Shown here in pieces: positions 20,875-30,268 of a stretch of 64,000 nucleotides of DNA. The first letter of the stretch is position 1; each line of letters starts with the position of its first letter. A program made the position numbers and the translations under genes. The notes beneath the pieces are model-generated. The model ran no database searches. It saw only the letters and a program-made list of their open reading frames with translations, and was not told where the DNA came from. Source of the stretch: Martinezella hainanensis (lineage in GTDB: Bacteria; Pseudomonadota; Alphaproteobacteria; Rhizobiales; Rhizobiaceae); NCBI RefSeq assembly GCF_900094555.1, contig NZ_FMAC01000008.1, positions 213,485-277,484 on the forward strand. The letters run 5' to 3'.

Positions 20875-23160
20875 CTACGCGCGTTCGAAGACGGACCTCG
20901 ACAGACCACGTAGCGCAGCCGCCAGCTTTTCGGGATCGACCGGCTTGACGATGACGGCATCGGCCCCGGCCAGAAGCGCCTGACGGCGGATCGAATCGCG
21001 GCTATCTGCGGTCAGTACGATGATCGGAAGCGGCGGCAGGCCCTGCCTGCGCTCATGAGCTCGCAACTGCGCAAGCACAGCTGCGCCCGTACCACCCGGC
21101 ATGTTGAAATCCGTCACCAGCACCTCCGGCCGCACTTCGGCATCTTCGGTGCGGGCTCGAAGGCCATCGAAATCCTCGACCAGGCGAACCCTGTGACCAG
21201 CCTTGGAGAGCATGGCCCGAACCAGCATCGCGTTGACCGGGTCGTCCTCACCCAGCAGAATATCGAGCGCGCGGTCTTCCGACTCGGGCGTCGTGATGCC
21301 GATCTCGGAGACGGCCTCGATCAAGGCTTCGCGTTTTTCCATGCCGCGCATGCGGCCTCTCAGCACATCGATCAGCGATTGCTCGCGTAGCGGCCGAATG
21401 AGCCAGGCATCGAAAAGGTCGAGCGGATGGGTGTTGCGCTCCTCGGGATTGACCAGGAAGATCTTGCGCAGCCGCGGCACCGCAAGAGCATTTCCCTCGC
21501 TGAAATACCAGGGTGCCATGCGATGATCGACGATCAGATCCGTCCAGACCCCACCCTCTCCCATCGGGAACGAAGGCAGCAGGTCATCCATGTCGCCGGG
21601 GCCGATCAGCCTGCAATGGCCGCCAAGGGTCTGGATGGTTCGCTTGATGGCCGTGCTTGCCGCCCCTTCGGGAGCCAGCAGCAGGATACGGGATCCCCTG
21701 AGCATGGTATTGCGCCGATCGTATCCGTCCTCCCCGGCAATCAGGCCAACCGGGAAGGAGATGACGAACTCGCTGCCCTTGCCGCGCTCGCTGGCAACGC
21801 TGAGCCCGCCGCCGAATTCACGCAGGATGCGCGCCGAGATGGCAAGGCCAAGGCCGGTGCCGGCGCTTCTTTCCACCGTTGTACCGGCCTGCTCGAACTC
21901 GCCGAAGACGCGGGCCTGCTCTTCCTCGGTCATGCCGGGACCGCTATCCCGCACCGATATCGTCAGGTTCCGCTCCTCGAGATCGACGCGCACAAGAACG
22001 CCGCCGGTCTGGGTGAACTTCACCGCATTGCCAATCACGTTGAACAGGATCTGGCGCAAACGTGCGGGATCGAATTCCATGCTCTCGGGAACATCGGCCG
22101 CAACGCTCGCGGCGATTTCAATGCCCTTTTCATGGGCGCGATGGGCGAGCATCTCGATAACGCCTTCCAGCAGCGGCCGCAAAGCCTCCTGGCGCGGATG
22201 CAACTGGAAGCGACCAACTTCGATCGTGGAGAAATCGAGGAGATCTTCGACCAGCTGCACAAGCGCATGACCCGACTGGCGAATGCCGGTCAGGTAATTT
22301 GCCTGCTCGAGGGTCAAGGGCGTCTGAGCAAGCAGATGGTTCATGCCGAGAATGCCCGACAGCGGCGTGCGGATCTCATGGCTGACGGTGGCAAGCAGGC
22401 GCGATTTGGCGGCGCTGTTATACTCGGCCTTCAGCCTGGCATCTTCGCGCAGGCGGGCGGTCTGCCGCTCCTCCGTCACGTCGCGGGCGATACTCTGTAT
22501 GCATAATTGCCCGGTCGTCGCATCGCGGAACATGACATCGTGCCAGGCAAAGATGCGCCGGCCCTCGGGTGTCGCAATTTCCGCATCCTGATGCTTCGCA
22601 TCGGTGACGGCGCGGAATACGAGGCCGGCCTCTTCCAGCGTCAGGCCTTCCGGTTGCGATCTGCCGGTCAATCTGCTGAAAGTGGCGTTGGCGTGCAGAA
22701 TCCGGCGGTCGATACTGCGCGTGACCGCGATGTCGCCGAGCGCATCGTGGACAGTTGCAAGGAGGCTGGTGCTTTCCTTGTGCTCCCATAGGCGATCGTG
22801 ATCGCTCTCGCTGAAATCGACGGCGGCAATCTCGGGCTTGCGGGCGGCGTTTCGGGTTTTGACGATGCCGGCAGCTGCGAGCGCAAGGGCTGCGAGGCCA
22901 AGAAAGCCTACAAGCACCAATGGACCTGCAGCAAAGCCGATCACGAGAAAAGCCGCGCCCACCACCAGACCGCCACCATTCAGCCAGTGGCCTTGCAACC
23001 ACCGGCCTCGCGCGGGCGGCGCCGATTGCTGGCCTGCCTCATGCGATACGGTCGATTTGGCAAGCAACGACTCGTCTGCGGCCGGCCCTTCGATCGGTCC
23101 CGTTTGGCCGCGAACTGCCGCCGCAGCAAGCTTTTCCTGCAGATCTGCCAGAGTGCTCAT
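20875..23160 (-). CDS. membrane-bound PAS hybrid sensor histidine kinase with a degenerate and an intact receiver domain
   Basis: The 761-residue protein has two hydrophobic segments at about residues 57-90, a PAS-like region (VTRSIDRRILHANATFSRLTG), a HisKA dimerisation domain with the phospho-acceptor histidine in LLATVSHEIRTPLSG, and a HATPase with N box NVIGNAVKF and G boxes DSGPGM and GTGLGLAIS. Two receiver-like regions follow. The first (RGSRILLLAPEGAAST…) has lost the acidic pocket; the second (ILLGEDDPVNAMLV, TDFNMPGGTG with the phospho-aspartate, IIVLTAD, IVKPVD) is complete. The receiver is at the C-terminus, so output must pass to a separate Hpt or response regulator not seen here. 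Signal unknown. Confidence 0.9.
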   Translation of the reverse strand: MSTLADLQEKLAAAAVRGQTGPIEGPAADESLLAKSTVSHEAGQQSAPPARGRWLQGHWLNGGGLVVGAAFLVIGFAAGPLVLVGFLGLAALALAAAGIVKTRNAARKPEIAAVDFSESDHDRLWEHKESTSLLATVHDALGDIAVTRSIDRRILHANATFSRLTGRSQPEGLTLEEAGLVFRAVTDAKHQDAEIATPEGRRIFAWHDVMFRDATTGQLCIQSIARDVTEERQTARLREDARLKAEYNSAAKSRLLATVSHEIRTPLSGILGMNHLLAQTPLTLEQANYLTGIRQSGHALVQLVEDLLDFSTIEVGRFQLHPRQEALRPLLEGVIEMLAHRAHEKGIEIAASVAADVPESMEFDPARLRQILFNVIGNAVKFTQTGGVLVRVDLEERNLTISVRDSGPGMTEEEQARVFGEFEQAGTTVERSAGTGLGLAISARILREFGGGLSVASERGKGSEFVISFPVGLIAGEDGYDRRNTMLRGSRILLLAPEGAASTAIKRTIQTLGGHCRLIGPGDMDDLLPSFPMGEGGVWTDLIVDHRMAPWYFSEGNALAVPRLRKIFLVNPEERNTHPLDLFDAWLIRPLREQSLIDVLRGRMRGMEKREALIEAVSEIGITTPESEDRALDILLGEDDPVNAMLVRAMLSKAGHRVRLVEDFDGLRARTEDAEVRPEVLVTDFNMPGGTGAAVLAQLRAHERRQGLPPLPIIVLTADSRDSIRRQALLAGADAVIVKPVDPEKLAAALRGLSRSVFERA

Positions 23161-23215
23161 GCAGTCTGGCTAACATGAGCATTCTTCCTGATGCCTTCAG
23201 GGATTCGCTAGAATT

Positions 23216-23734
23216 TTAAGCTTTTGCCTTTTTCGGCATCAGAAGCTCGTCAAGAATGACGCAGCCCGCACCGACAGTGATGAAACTGTCGGCAAGATTG
23301 AAAACGGCGAACGACCATGTCTGCGTATGGAAGAGGATGTAATCGATCACGTGGCCATAGAGAAAACGGTCGAGCAGATTGCCGAGGGCGCCGGCAATGA
23401 TCAAAGCAAAGCCCATATGCGCGAGCCAGCGATGATCGGGCGTGCGCCGCCAGAGCCACAGCACGAAGACGACGATGACGAGCCGCATGCCGACGATGAA
23501 CCAGCCATCCATGCCCGAGAGCATCGAAAAGGCCACGCCGAGATTGTAGGTGCGATAGAGCGCCAGCATCGGAATGACCGGCACCATCTCCTGCAGCGGC
23601 AACCAGTGATCGACCATGATCTTGATAGCCTGATCGAGAACCACGGCAACCACGATGAAAATCAGGATCGGCAGGGGCCGCGAAAACAGGGCTGGCTTTG
23701 CAGTCGGCTGTTCGTGGGTCTCGCTTTCGGTCAT
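23216..23734 (-). CDS. lspA: lipoprotein signal peptidase LspA
   Basis: Signal peptidase II, an inner-membrane aspartyl protease that removes signal peptides from prolipoproteins. The 172-residue protein has four hydrophobic segments, and the two catalytic aspartates sit in the conserved contexts GNLLDR and FNLADS. Length is normal. A TrmH-type methyltransferase gene lies just upstream on the same strand, separated by 26 bases; a histidine kinase gene lies downstream. No signs of unusual composition. Confidence 0.97.
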   Translation of the reverse strand: MTESETHEQPTAKPALFSRPLPILIFIVVAVVLDQAIKIMVDHWLPLQEMVPVIPMLALYRTYNLGVAFSMLSGMDGWFIVGMRLVIVVFVLWLWRRTPDHRWLAHMGFALIIAGALGNLLDRFLYGHVIDYILFHTQTWSFAVFNLADSFITVGAGCVILDELLMPKKAKA

Positions 23735-23760
23735 CGGGTCTCGCCAGGTAAATGTCAGGA

Positions 23761-24612
23761 TCAGGTGAGTGTCAGGATATGGCGGCGGGCCTCGAACAGC
23801 ATGACTGCTGTGGCAACCGCCAGATTGAGGCTGTCGGCGCGGCCGGCCTGCGGAATGCGGGCAAGTGCATCGGCCTCTTTCGCCAGGGCATCCGGCAGGC
23901 CGGATTGCTCGTTGCCCATCAGGATGACGACCGGCTTCTTCTTGTAATCGATGGTGCGGTAATCAACAGCGCCGGCCAGATGGGTGGCGACGACAGAGAC
24001 GTCAGCCTTCTTTTTCCAGGCCAGAAACTCCTCCGGCGTCGCCTTGACGACGGGAACGGCGAAGACCGAGCCCATGGTGGCGCGCACGGTTTCCAGCGAA
24101 AAAGGATCTGTGGTCTCACCGACAAGGATGACGCCGGAAGCGCCGGCCGCATCGGCGGTGCGGATGATGGTGCCGAGATTGCCGGGATCGCGCACGCGGT
24201 CGAGCGCCACCCAGGTCTCGCCAGTCGCCGGCTTGACGTCCCGAAGCGGCCGCCAGCGCTGCTCGAAGACGCCGACCACCATCTGCGGATTGTCGCGGCG
24301 GGTGATCGAGCCGATGACCTTTTCGCTGACCTCAAGCACCAGCCCACCGGCTGCCACCGTCTTGGCGGCGACCTGCTCGACGAGCGGCTTGCCCTTGGCG
24401 GCCTTGGCATAGACCAGCGTGCGGATCGTCCAGCCGAGCTCGAGCGCGTCGATGACGAGCTTCAGGCCCTCGGCCAGGAAGGCGCCGCTTTCCTCGCGGG
24501 ACTTCTTGACCGTCAGCGCCTTGATATCCTTGACGATCGGATTGGCAAGCGAGGTGACCTCCTTGACCTGTCCGACCTTGCGCGGGCCGTCATTACGGAA
24601 ATCCTGGTTCAT
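23761..24612 (-). CDS. TrmH/SpoU-family RNA 2'-O-methyltransferase
   Basis: A 283-residue SPOUT methyltransferase. An N-terminal RNA-binding substrate domain (about residues 15-100) precedes the knotted SpoU domain with motif 1 [20 protein letters not shown], motif 2 around [10 protein letters not shown] and motif 3 [17 protein letters not shown]. These fix the family; the target nucleotide in rRNA or tRNA is not determined (RlmB-like 23S modification is possible). Its ATG overlaps the stop of the upstream methyltransferase by four bases, so two RNA methyltransferases are co-translated. Confidence 0.92.
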   Translation of the reverse strand: MNQDFRNDGPRKVGQVKEVTSLANPIVKDIKALTVKKSREESGAFLAEGLKLVIDALELGWTIRTLVYAKAAKGKPLVEQVAAKTVAAGGLVLEVSEKVIGSITRRDNPQMVVGVFEQRWRPLRDVKPATGETWVALDRVRDPGNLGTIIRTADAAGASGVILVGETTDPFSLETVRATMGSVFAVPVVKATPEEFLAWKKKADVSVVATHLAGAVDYRTIDYKKKPVVILMGNEQSGLPDALAKEADALARIPQAGRADSLNLAVATAVMLFEARRHILTLT

Positions 24613-25739
24613 TTCGGCACCCAGCGGCTGAAGAGAGAGGTGGAAAGCGCCCTGCCCGGCGTGTGGCCATCAAGGCCGGCCTCGCGGATCACGAGCTCGC
24701 CGGATTCGACCACGCCGCCGGCGCCGCGCATCGTCTCGCGCATCAGCTCATGGATCGAATAGAAGCTGGCGCGGATCGAATAGGCCGTCAGCACTAGGCC
24801 GAGCGCCTTCGGCGACAGAATCTCGCGGCAGATATCCAGCATGAGCGGCAGGTGTTCGAACAGGTGCCAAACTTCGCCGTTCGGGCCACGGCCGAACTTT
24901 GGCGGGTCGGTGAGGATGATATCGTATTTGTTGCCGCGCCGCTCCTCGCGCAGGATGAACTTCATCGCATCCTCGCAGATCCAGCGGATCGGCAGCTTTT
25001 CCATGCGGCCCAAGGCCTGGTTTTCTCGTGCCCAGCCGATTGCCTTCTTGGAGGCATCGACATGGGTCACTTCCGCGCCGGCGGCGGCCGCCACCAGCGA
25101 CGCGACGCCGGTATAACCGAAGAGGTTCAGGACCTTCAGCGGCCTTTTCGCCGCCTCGACCTGCTCCTTCATCCAGGCCCAGTGCACGATCTGCTCCGGG
25201 AAGACGCCGACATGGCGGAACGCGGTGAAGCGGCCGAGAAAATCGACGCCGAGCAGTTGCAGCGGCCAGGTCTCGCCAAGCGCTTCACGAGGGAAGCGCC
25301 AGCGGCCCATGCCATCCTCATCCGTATCGCCGGTGAAGACGGCGTCTGCATTGTCCCAGACATGCGCGGCAAGCGACGGCGGCCACAGCGCCTGCGCTTC
25401 CGGCCGGACGATGCGATAGGGACCGTATTGCTCGAGCTTCAGCCCATTGCCGCTGTCGATAAGATGAAAATCCCCGGCGCCCAGCGATTCAAGGATCACG
25501 GGCACGCGCTCCGCCGGCCGCTCGCCGGTTCGGGCAATCAGCGGGCGTTCGGGCGCGGCAGCTGCTGGTGCGGCGGCACGCGGCTCGGCCATATGCTCGC
25601 CTTGATCGCGCGAAGGCTTGGCTGGCCTTGAGGCATGCGCGGGCTTTGCCGGCGGCTTGCCGGGCATGTCACGCCGGGGCTTTGCCCCGAGACCGCCCGC
25701 GGTTTTCTGGCCGGGCCGGTTTTCCCTATGTTTCACCAT
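24609..25739 (-). CDS. class I SAM-dependent RNA methyltransferase (RlmI/PUA-lacking type)
   Basis: About 376 residues. The N-terminal 95 residues are low complexity and rich in Lys, Pro and Ala (GQKTAGGLGAKPRR and similar), likely disordered and RNA binding. The catalytic half has the SAM motif VLNLFGYTGVASLVAAAAGA, acidic DASKKAIGWARENQAL and the catalytic loop LTDPPKFGRGPNGEVW, as in RlmI/RlmK 23S rRNA cytosine-type methyltransferases. The start was taken at the ATG (MVKHRENRPGQK); an upstream extension would run over the divergent gene and looks random. Substrate position is unknown. It overlaps the TrmH gene by four bases. Confidence 0.88.
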   Translation of the reverse strand: MVKHRENRPGQKTAGGLGAKPRRDMPGKPPAKPAHASRPAKPSRDQGEHMAEPRAAAPAAAAPERPLIARTGERPAERVPVILESLGAGDFHLIDSGNGLKLEQYGPYRIVRPEAQALWPPSLAAHVWDNADAVFTGDTDEDGMGRWRFPREALGETWPLQLLGVDFLGRFTAFRHVGVFPEQIVHWAWMKEQVEAAKRPLKVLNLFGYTGVASLVAAAAGAEVTHVDASKKAIGWARENQALGRMEKLPIRWICEDAMKFILREERRGNKYDIILTDPPKFGRGPNGEVWHLFEHLPLMLDICREILSPKALGLVLTAYSIRASFYSIHELMRETMRGAGGVVESGELVIREAGLDGHTPGRALSTSLFSRWVPK

Positions 25740-25852
25740 GCTTGTCTCAAAATTGATATGTGCGTGCAAATAGCATCTGGCCGCCACTTGGCAAAGCGCT
25801 TTCCGATCTGCGATGATCCATGCACAAAATGTCGCAATCGGGAGGATCGCGC

Positions 25853-26305
25853 ATGGACATGACCGGCGAAGAGCGCATCGCAGCACCCAGGGACGCGGTG
25901 TGGGCGGCACTTAACGATCCCGAGATCCTCAAGCAATGTATCCCCGGCTGTCAAAGCCTGGAGCGGATTTCTCCGACGGAGCTGACCGCGACCGTGAAAT
26001 TGAAGATCGGTCCGGTTTCCGCCTCCTTCAACGGCGAGGTCAAACTCTCGAACATCAACGCGCCGGAAAGCTACACGATATCGGGCGAAGGAAAGGGCGG
26101 CATTGCCGGTTTCGCCAAGGGTGGGGCGGACGTCGTGCTGAAGGAAGACGGCAACGAGACGATCCTGCAATATGAAGCGAAAGCGCAGGTCGGCGGCAAG
26201 ATCGCGCAGCTCGGCTCGCGGCTGGTGGATTCGAGCGCCAAGAAGCTGGCGCAGCAGTTTTTCGCCGATTTCACCGCGGCGATCAACGGCCAGCCGAGCG
26301 CCTGA
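25853..26305 (+). CDS. CoxG-like SRPBCC domain protein
   Basis: A 150-residue START/Bet v1-type protein of the CO-dehydrogenase subunit G (CoxG) family. It opens MDMTGEERIAAPRDAVWAAL, then NDPEILKQCIPGCQSLERIS, a segment characteristic of this family. CoxG proteins in carboxydotrophs help membrane attachment of CO dehydrogenase, but most stand-alone members such as this one, without cox genes nearby, have no established role. GGGAGG precedes the chosen ATG eight bases upstream. It is divergent from the RNA methyltransferase. Confidence 0.87.
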   Translation: MDMTGEERIAAPRDAVWAALNDPEILKQCIPGCQSLERISPTELTATVKLKIGPVSASFNGEVKLSNINAPESYTISGEGKGGIAGFAKGGADVVLKEDGNETILQYEAKAQVGGKIAQLGSRLVDSSAKKLAQQFFADFTAAINGQPSA

Positions 26306-26341
26306 TTGCCGAGCGCACATTTGGCGCCCATATAGTCGATC

Positions 26342-26800
26342 ATGACATCGAGATTTCAGACCTGGGCCATCCGGCCTGCACGCGAACAGGATATGCAGAA
26401 ACTCGCGGAGATTTATCTTCGTGTCCGTCGCGAGACATTCCTCTGGGTCGATCCCGGCCGCTTCACCCTGGAAGACTTCGCCACCCATACGAATGGCGAA
26501 CGCCTGTTCGTTTGCGAAGATGGACGTGGTGAGATTGCCGGTTTTGCGGCGATTTGGGAGCCGGACGACTTCATCCACATGCTCTATATCCTGCCGACCT
26601 TCCAGGGCCGCGGTGCCGGCAAGGCCCTGCTTGCCGGACTGCCGGAATGGCCTCAGCGCCGCTACCGGCTGAAATGCCTGGTCAAAAACATCCGCGCCAT
26701 GGCCTTTTACAGGATGCTCGGCTTCGAGATCATCGGCGATGGCGCTTCGCCCGAGGGCGACTATAAAGAGATGCGGCTCGGCGACATTGCCTCACTTTGA
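26342..26800 (+). CDS. GNAT-family N-acetyltransferase
   Basis: A 152-residue acetyltransferase-fold protein. The acetyl-CoA loop reads LPTFQGRGAGKALLAGL, and the following NIRAMAFYRMLGFEIIGDG is the usual end of the fold. The acceptor is unknown. It follows the CoxG-like gene in the same direction with 36 bases between and ends inside the 3' end of lapA on the opposite strand (9-base convergent overlap). Confidence 0.88.
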   Translation: MTSRFQTWAIRPAREQDMQKLAEIYLRVRRETFLWVDPGRFTLEDFATHTNGERLFVCEDGRGEIAGFAAIWEPDDFIHMLYILPTFQGRGAGKALLAGLPEWPQRRYRLKCLVKNIRAMAFYRMLGFEIIGDGASPEGDYKEMRLGDIASL

Positions 26801-27124
26801 CGGCAGCTGCCCGGCAATCTCTTCGGCGCGCGTGCGATGCTTGTCGGCCTCGGCCTGCCAGCGTACCGCTTCCCGCGATTGATTGCGGGCACGCTTGCGG
26901 TGCTTTCCCTGATTGAACCAAGTGACTGCGGCCCCGACGATCATGCCGAGGATCAGCGCCACAAACAACAGCACGAACAGGGGCGCATTCAGCGACAGCA
27001 CCTGATCTTCCGGCCGGAACGGATTGAGGGCCAATGTCACGGATTGCCTGTTGGCGACGCAGAATATGATGAGGATGATGCCGAGCGGCAGCAATATCAG
27101 CAGATTGACGATCTTCTTGGCCAT
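26792..27124 (-). CDS. LapA-domain (DUF1049) membrane protein
   Basis: A 110-residue inner-membrane protein with two hydrophobic segments (about residues 6-24 and 45-68, the latter VLLFVALILGMIVGAAVTW) and a basic, helical cytoplasmic tail. This is the pattern of LapA/YciS proteins, which in enterobacteria work with LapB to tune LPS synthesis through LpxC control. No lapB is beside it here. It is the first gene downstream of ihfB on the minus strand, separated by about 170 bases. Confidence 0.87.
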   Translation of the reverse strand: MAKKIVNLLILLPLGIILIIFCVANRQSVTLALNPFRPEDQVLSLNAPLFVLLFVALILGMIVGAAVTWFNQGKHRKRARNQSREAVRWQAEADKHRTRAEEIAGQLPSK

Positions 27125-27291
27125 TGCGCAGCTCCTTTATCCGCAGCCATAGATGCCCCGCACCCAAGCCACCTTCAGCCGCAGAATAGAAAAGAGGCGG
27201 CTGAATTCAAGTGCCACCGCGTCGCGGCACAATCATGTCCGACAACTATTTCCGTCGGAGCTTTTGGGGAAATTCGGCCGGAATGGCCCGA

Positions 27292-27600
27292 TCAGTTGTC
27301 GTCTTCCTCGTCGTCGCCGGCGCCCGGATTCAGGCGCTCGCGCAATTCCTTGCCCGTCTTGAAGAAGGGCACCCATTTTTCTTCGACGAAGACCGTATCG
27401 CCCGTGCGCGGGTTGCGGCCAGAGCGTGAAGGTCGGTTCTTGACGGAAAAAGCGCCGAAGCCGCGAAGCTCAACCCGGTTTCCCGCAGCGAGCGCATCGG
27501 TGATCTCATCCAAGACAGCATTGACGATATTTTCGACGTCGCGGTGATAGAGATGCGGGTTGCGGGCGGCAACAATCTGCACCAGTTCCGACTTGATCAC
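27292..27600 (-). CDS. ihfB: integration host factor subunit beta
   Basis: IHF beta forms a DNA-bending heterodimer with IhfA, used in RpoN-dependent transcription, replication and recombination. The 102-residue protein has the HU/IHF fold and the DNA-intercalating arm with [20 protein letters not shown]. The C-terminus ends in an acidic tail (GDDEEDDN) that enterobacterial IhfB lacks. The start is GTG with a strong AAGGGG site. sppA lies upstream on the same strand 26 bases away, and sppA-ihfB-lapA is a familiar alphaproteobacterial order. Confidence 0.96.
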   Translation of the reverse strand: MIKSELVQIVAARNPHLYHRDVENIVNAVLDEITDALAAGNRVELRGFGAFSVKNRPSRSGRNPRTGDTVFVEEKWVPFFKTGKELRERLNPGAGDDEEDDN

Positions 27601-27626
27601 AGCTATCCCCTTAAATCATTGATTTA

Positions 27627-28586
27627 TCAATTGGCTGCACCCTGCCAAACAGAAAGCAGGCCGTCAAGAAACAACTTATCGGTCATGATTTTCTGGAGAC
27701 TCTCTCCTTTAATAAAATCATCATAACCGAGACGATTTAGCAACCAGGAAGCGGCACCCGGCCAAAAGAAGGACGAAGTTTTGTCTTCCCGCTTCCAATC
27801 GACGATCGGCAGGTCCTTCTTGACCTTGCGCGTTTCGAGATAGGCAAGGATTTCGTCCTCGCCGCCGAGCGTGTCGATCAGCTTGTTCTGCAACGCCTGG
27901 CGACCGGTGAAGATGCTGCCGTCAGCAAGCTTCAGCACCTCGTCGCGCGAAAGCTTACGGCGATCCGCGACCAGATCGACGAACCAGCCGTAGCTGTCCA
28001 TGACCATGTTGCGGATCATGTTCTTGGCGTCTTCGCTGGCCGGATGGAAGGGCGATGGCTCCGCCTTCAATGGCGCCGACTTGATCTCATCGAGGGACAC
28101 GCCGACCTTGTCGAGCAGGTCCTTGACCTGCGGATACTGGAAGATGACGCCGATCGACCCGGTGATGGAAGTATCGCCCGCAACGATATCGTCGCCGGCT
28201 GTCGCGATCATGTAGCCGGCCGAGGCTGCGACGGTACGAATGTCCGAGACCACCGGCTTCTTGGCGGCAACGGCGCGGATTGCCTTGAAGATGCGCTCGC
28301 CGCCATAGGTCGTTCCGCCAGTCGACGAGATCGAGACGATCAGCGCCTTGACCTGGTCGTTATCGCGGATTTTCTTCAGCCGCTCCAGGAGTTCCGGATC
28401 GTCCTGAATGAGCCCGGAGATGGTGACGCGGGCGATTTGCGGACCGCGCGCATCCGGCAGGTCGGCGGCAAAAAAGCGGTAAAGCGCAAAACCCAGTCCC
28501 ACGAGGAGCAAAACGGCAACAATGCGCCAGAAACCAAGCTTGCGGCGCAATTGTCGCCGATCCGCGATTGCAGAACTGTCCATCAC
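27627..28586 (-). CDS. sppA: signal peptide peptidase SppA
   Basis: Inner-membrane serine protease that degrades cleaved signal peptides. The 319-residue protein has one N-terminal membrane anchor (about residues 21-41) and a single S49 peptidase domain; the catalytic serine lies in TAGDDIVAGDTSITGSIGV and the lysine in the C-terminal part of the domain (TGRQALQNKLIDTLGG region). The short, one-domain form is the usual one outside enterobacteria. The start may be the GTG used here (GGGAG nine bases upstream) or the ATG one codon later. Confidence 0.93.
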   Translation of the reverse strand: MMDSSAIADRRQLRRKLGFWRIVAVLLLVGLGFALYRFFAADLPDARGPQIARVTISGLIQDDPELLERLKKIRDNDQVKALIVSISSTGGTTYGGERIFKAIRAVAAKKPVVSDIRTVAASAGYMIATAGDDIVAGDTSITGSIGVIFQYPQVKDLLDKVGVSLDEIKSAPLKAEPSPFHPASEDAKNMIRNMVMDSYGWFVDLVADRRKLSRDEVLKLADGSIFTGRQALQNKLIDTLGGEDEILAYLETRKVKKDLPIVDWKREDKTSSFFWPGAASWLLNRLGYDDFIKGESLQKIMTDKLFLDGLLSVWQGAAN

Positions 28587-28909
28587 GCCTTATTTCTCCC
28601 TGCAACAAATTGAAAGCGCTACAAACCGGATGTATGACACCTTGAAACGGGCACAATCCTTAGAGAAAAGCGTTTCCCGTTTTCGATGTCGTCGGCGGGA
28701 CGTCGCTCTGCTGGTTCATCAGATAGGACATCGCCCGACCTGATGAAACCGGCTTATGGCATATTTTTTCTGCTAAAATTCGCCCACCGCAGAAAAAAAT
28801 CCATATTGGCAAGCCAGTGCAATAATGCGAAACGATCCGATAGGCTTTTTGGCACAGCCTCGCATAGCGTGAATGCGGTTCTCCGGATCATAAAAGACGG
28901 ACCTGTTGC
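28587..28909. other. sppA-lptC divergent intergenic region with a long U-rich inverted repeat
   Basis: This 323-base gap contains no gene I can support. It must hold the divergent promoters of sppA-ihfB and of the lptC operon. Its most distinct feature is an exact 10-base inverted repeat, TTTTTTCTGC at 28764-28773 and GCAGAAAAAA at 28789-28798, with a 15-base loop. That could be a regulator site, a terminator of an unseen small RNA on either strand, or a stem in the lptC leader. Confidence 0.5.
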
Positions 28910-29596
28910 ATGCTCAATACGATCGAGCCCCCCGGCGAGGCAATACGCTCGGCGCCGGACCGGAACGCGTATAAAGACGCGATGTTCCACTCTAACCGCG
29001 TAAAGCGGCTCAGGGTGCTGCTGCCGCTTGCCGCCATCATCATCTCGCTCCTCTTTATTGCCGTCTCCGTCATCCGCGCCTATCTGCCGGCAAACATCCA
29101 GATCGAAGGCGCCAAGATCGAGGATGGCAAGGTCGTCATGGAACGCCCGGCCATTGCCGGCCGCAACAAGGATGGCATCAACTACTCGCTGCTTGCCGAA
29201 AAGGCGCTGCAGGATATCAAAAACCCCAATATGATCACGCTCAAGACCATCAAGGCATCGATGCCGGTCAATACGGATGTGATCGCACATGTTACGGCCA
29301 GGAGCGCGGATTTCGACCGCCAGGCCGACACGCTGAAGCTGACCGAGCCCTTCACCATCATTATGGACAACGGCCTGCACGCCGAATTCAAGACCGCGTT
29401 CCTGGATGTGAAGAAGGGCGACCTTTCCAGCCAGGACGAGGTCGCGATCACCCGCGGTGGTATGTCGGTTGTTGCGCGTTCGCTCAAGATGACGGATAAG
29501 GGAAGCGTAATCGAATTCGACGGGCAGGTTCGGATGAACATCGAACCTGCCGCTCTCCATAATTCAGATAGCCAACAGAAGCCGGGCGGTTCATGA
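28910..29596 (+). CDS. lptC: LPS export ABC transporter periplasmic anchor protein LptC
   Basis: LptC bridges LptB2FG in the inner membrane to LptA in the periplasm. The 228-residue protein has a cytoplasmic leader, one membrane helix (VLLPLAAIIISLLFIAVSVI, about residues 36-55) and a periplasmic beta-jellyroll of the OstA/LptC type. Its TGA overlaps the lptA ATG by four bases, and lptB follows, so the family call is supported by context. A later ATG (28982, MFHSNRVKRL) would give a shorter leader. Sequence identity to enterobacterial LptC is expected to be low, as in other rhizobia. Confidence 0.9.
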   Translation: MLNTIEPPGEAIRSAPDRNAYKDAMFHSNRVKRLRVLLPLAAIIISLLFIAVSVIRAYLPANIQIEGAKIEDGKVVMERPAIAGRNKDGINYSLLAEKALQDIKNPNMITLKTIKASMPVNTDVIAHVTARSADFDRQADTLKLTEPFTIIMDNGLHAEFKTAFLDVKKGDLSSQDEVAITRGGMSVVARSLKMTDKGSVIEFDGQVRMNIEPAALHNSDSQQKPGGS

Positions 29597-30255
29597 TAAA
29601 GTATTGGCCTAATTCAATTTTCAATTCCGGCCTGCGCAAGGCGGGCCTTCTCTGTGCTTTTGGCGCAGTCGCCTTCTTCGCCGCAGCTGAGGCCGGCGCG
29701 CAGTCGACGACCAGCTCGATGCCGGGTCTTGCCCTCTCCAAGGATCAGCCGATCCAGATCGAAAGCGACAAGCTCGAGATCCACGACCAGGAGAGCCAGG
29801 CCGTGTTCACCGGCAACGTCAAGGTGGTCCAGGGCACCACGACCATGCAGGCTGGCAAGATGACGGTCTTCTACAAGAAGAAGCAACCGGGCGATGCCAA
29901 TGCCAAGCCGGCGGAAGAAAATCCCGTTGCCAAGGCCGCCAAGGAGCAGAACCAGTCCCTCGTTTCCGGCGATGCCAACATCGACCACATCCTGGTAACC
30001 GACAAGGTCTACCTCGTTTCGGGCACGCAGACGGCGACGGCGGAGGACGGTTCCTTCGACATGGCCAACCAGCTAGCGGTCCTCAAGGGCAAGAAGGTGG
30101 TTCTGACTGACGGACCGAACGTTTTCACCGGCTGCCAGCTCACCGTGCATATGGCAACGGGTGAAGCGCAGCTGGATTCCTGTGGCGGCCGCGTCCAGAT
30201 TCAGCTCGATCCGAAGTCGCAGCAAGTGCAGCAACAACAACAAAAGAAAAACTGA
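29593..30255 (+). CDS. lptA: LPS export periplasmic protein LptA (OstA family)
   Basis: Forms the periplasmic bridge that carries lipopolysaccharide to the outer membrane. The 220-residue precursor has a signal peptide with hydrophobic core AGLLCAFGAVAFFAAAEA and likely cleavage after AGA. The OstA domain shows QPIQIESDKLEIHDQESQAV and the repeated QAVFTGNVKVVQGTTTMQA strand pattern. The C-terminus is glutamine-rich (QQVQQQQQKKN). It overlaps lptC by four bases and is followed closely by lptB. Confidence 0.94.
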   Translation: MIKYWPNSIFNSGLRKAGLLCAFGAVAFFAAAEAGAQSTTSSMPGLALSKDQPIQIESDKLEIHDQESQAVFTGNVKVVQGTTTMQAGKMTVFYKKKQPGDANAKPAEENPVAKAAKEQNQSLVSGDANIDHILVTDKVYLVSGTQTATAEDGSFDMANQLAVLKGKKVVLTDGPNVFTGCQLTVHMATGEAQLDSCGGRVQIQLDPKSQQVQQQQQKKN

Positions 30256-30268
30256 TACTGGCCCCCTC

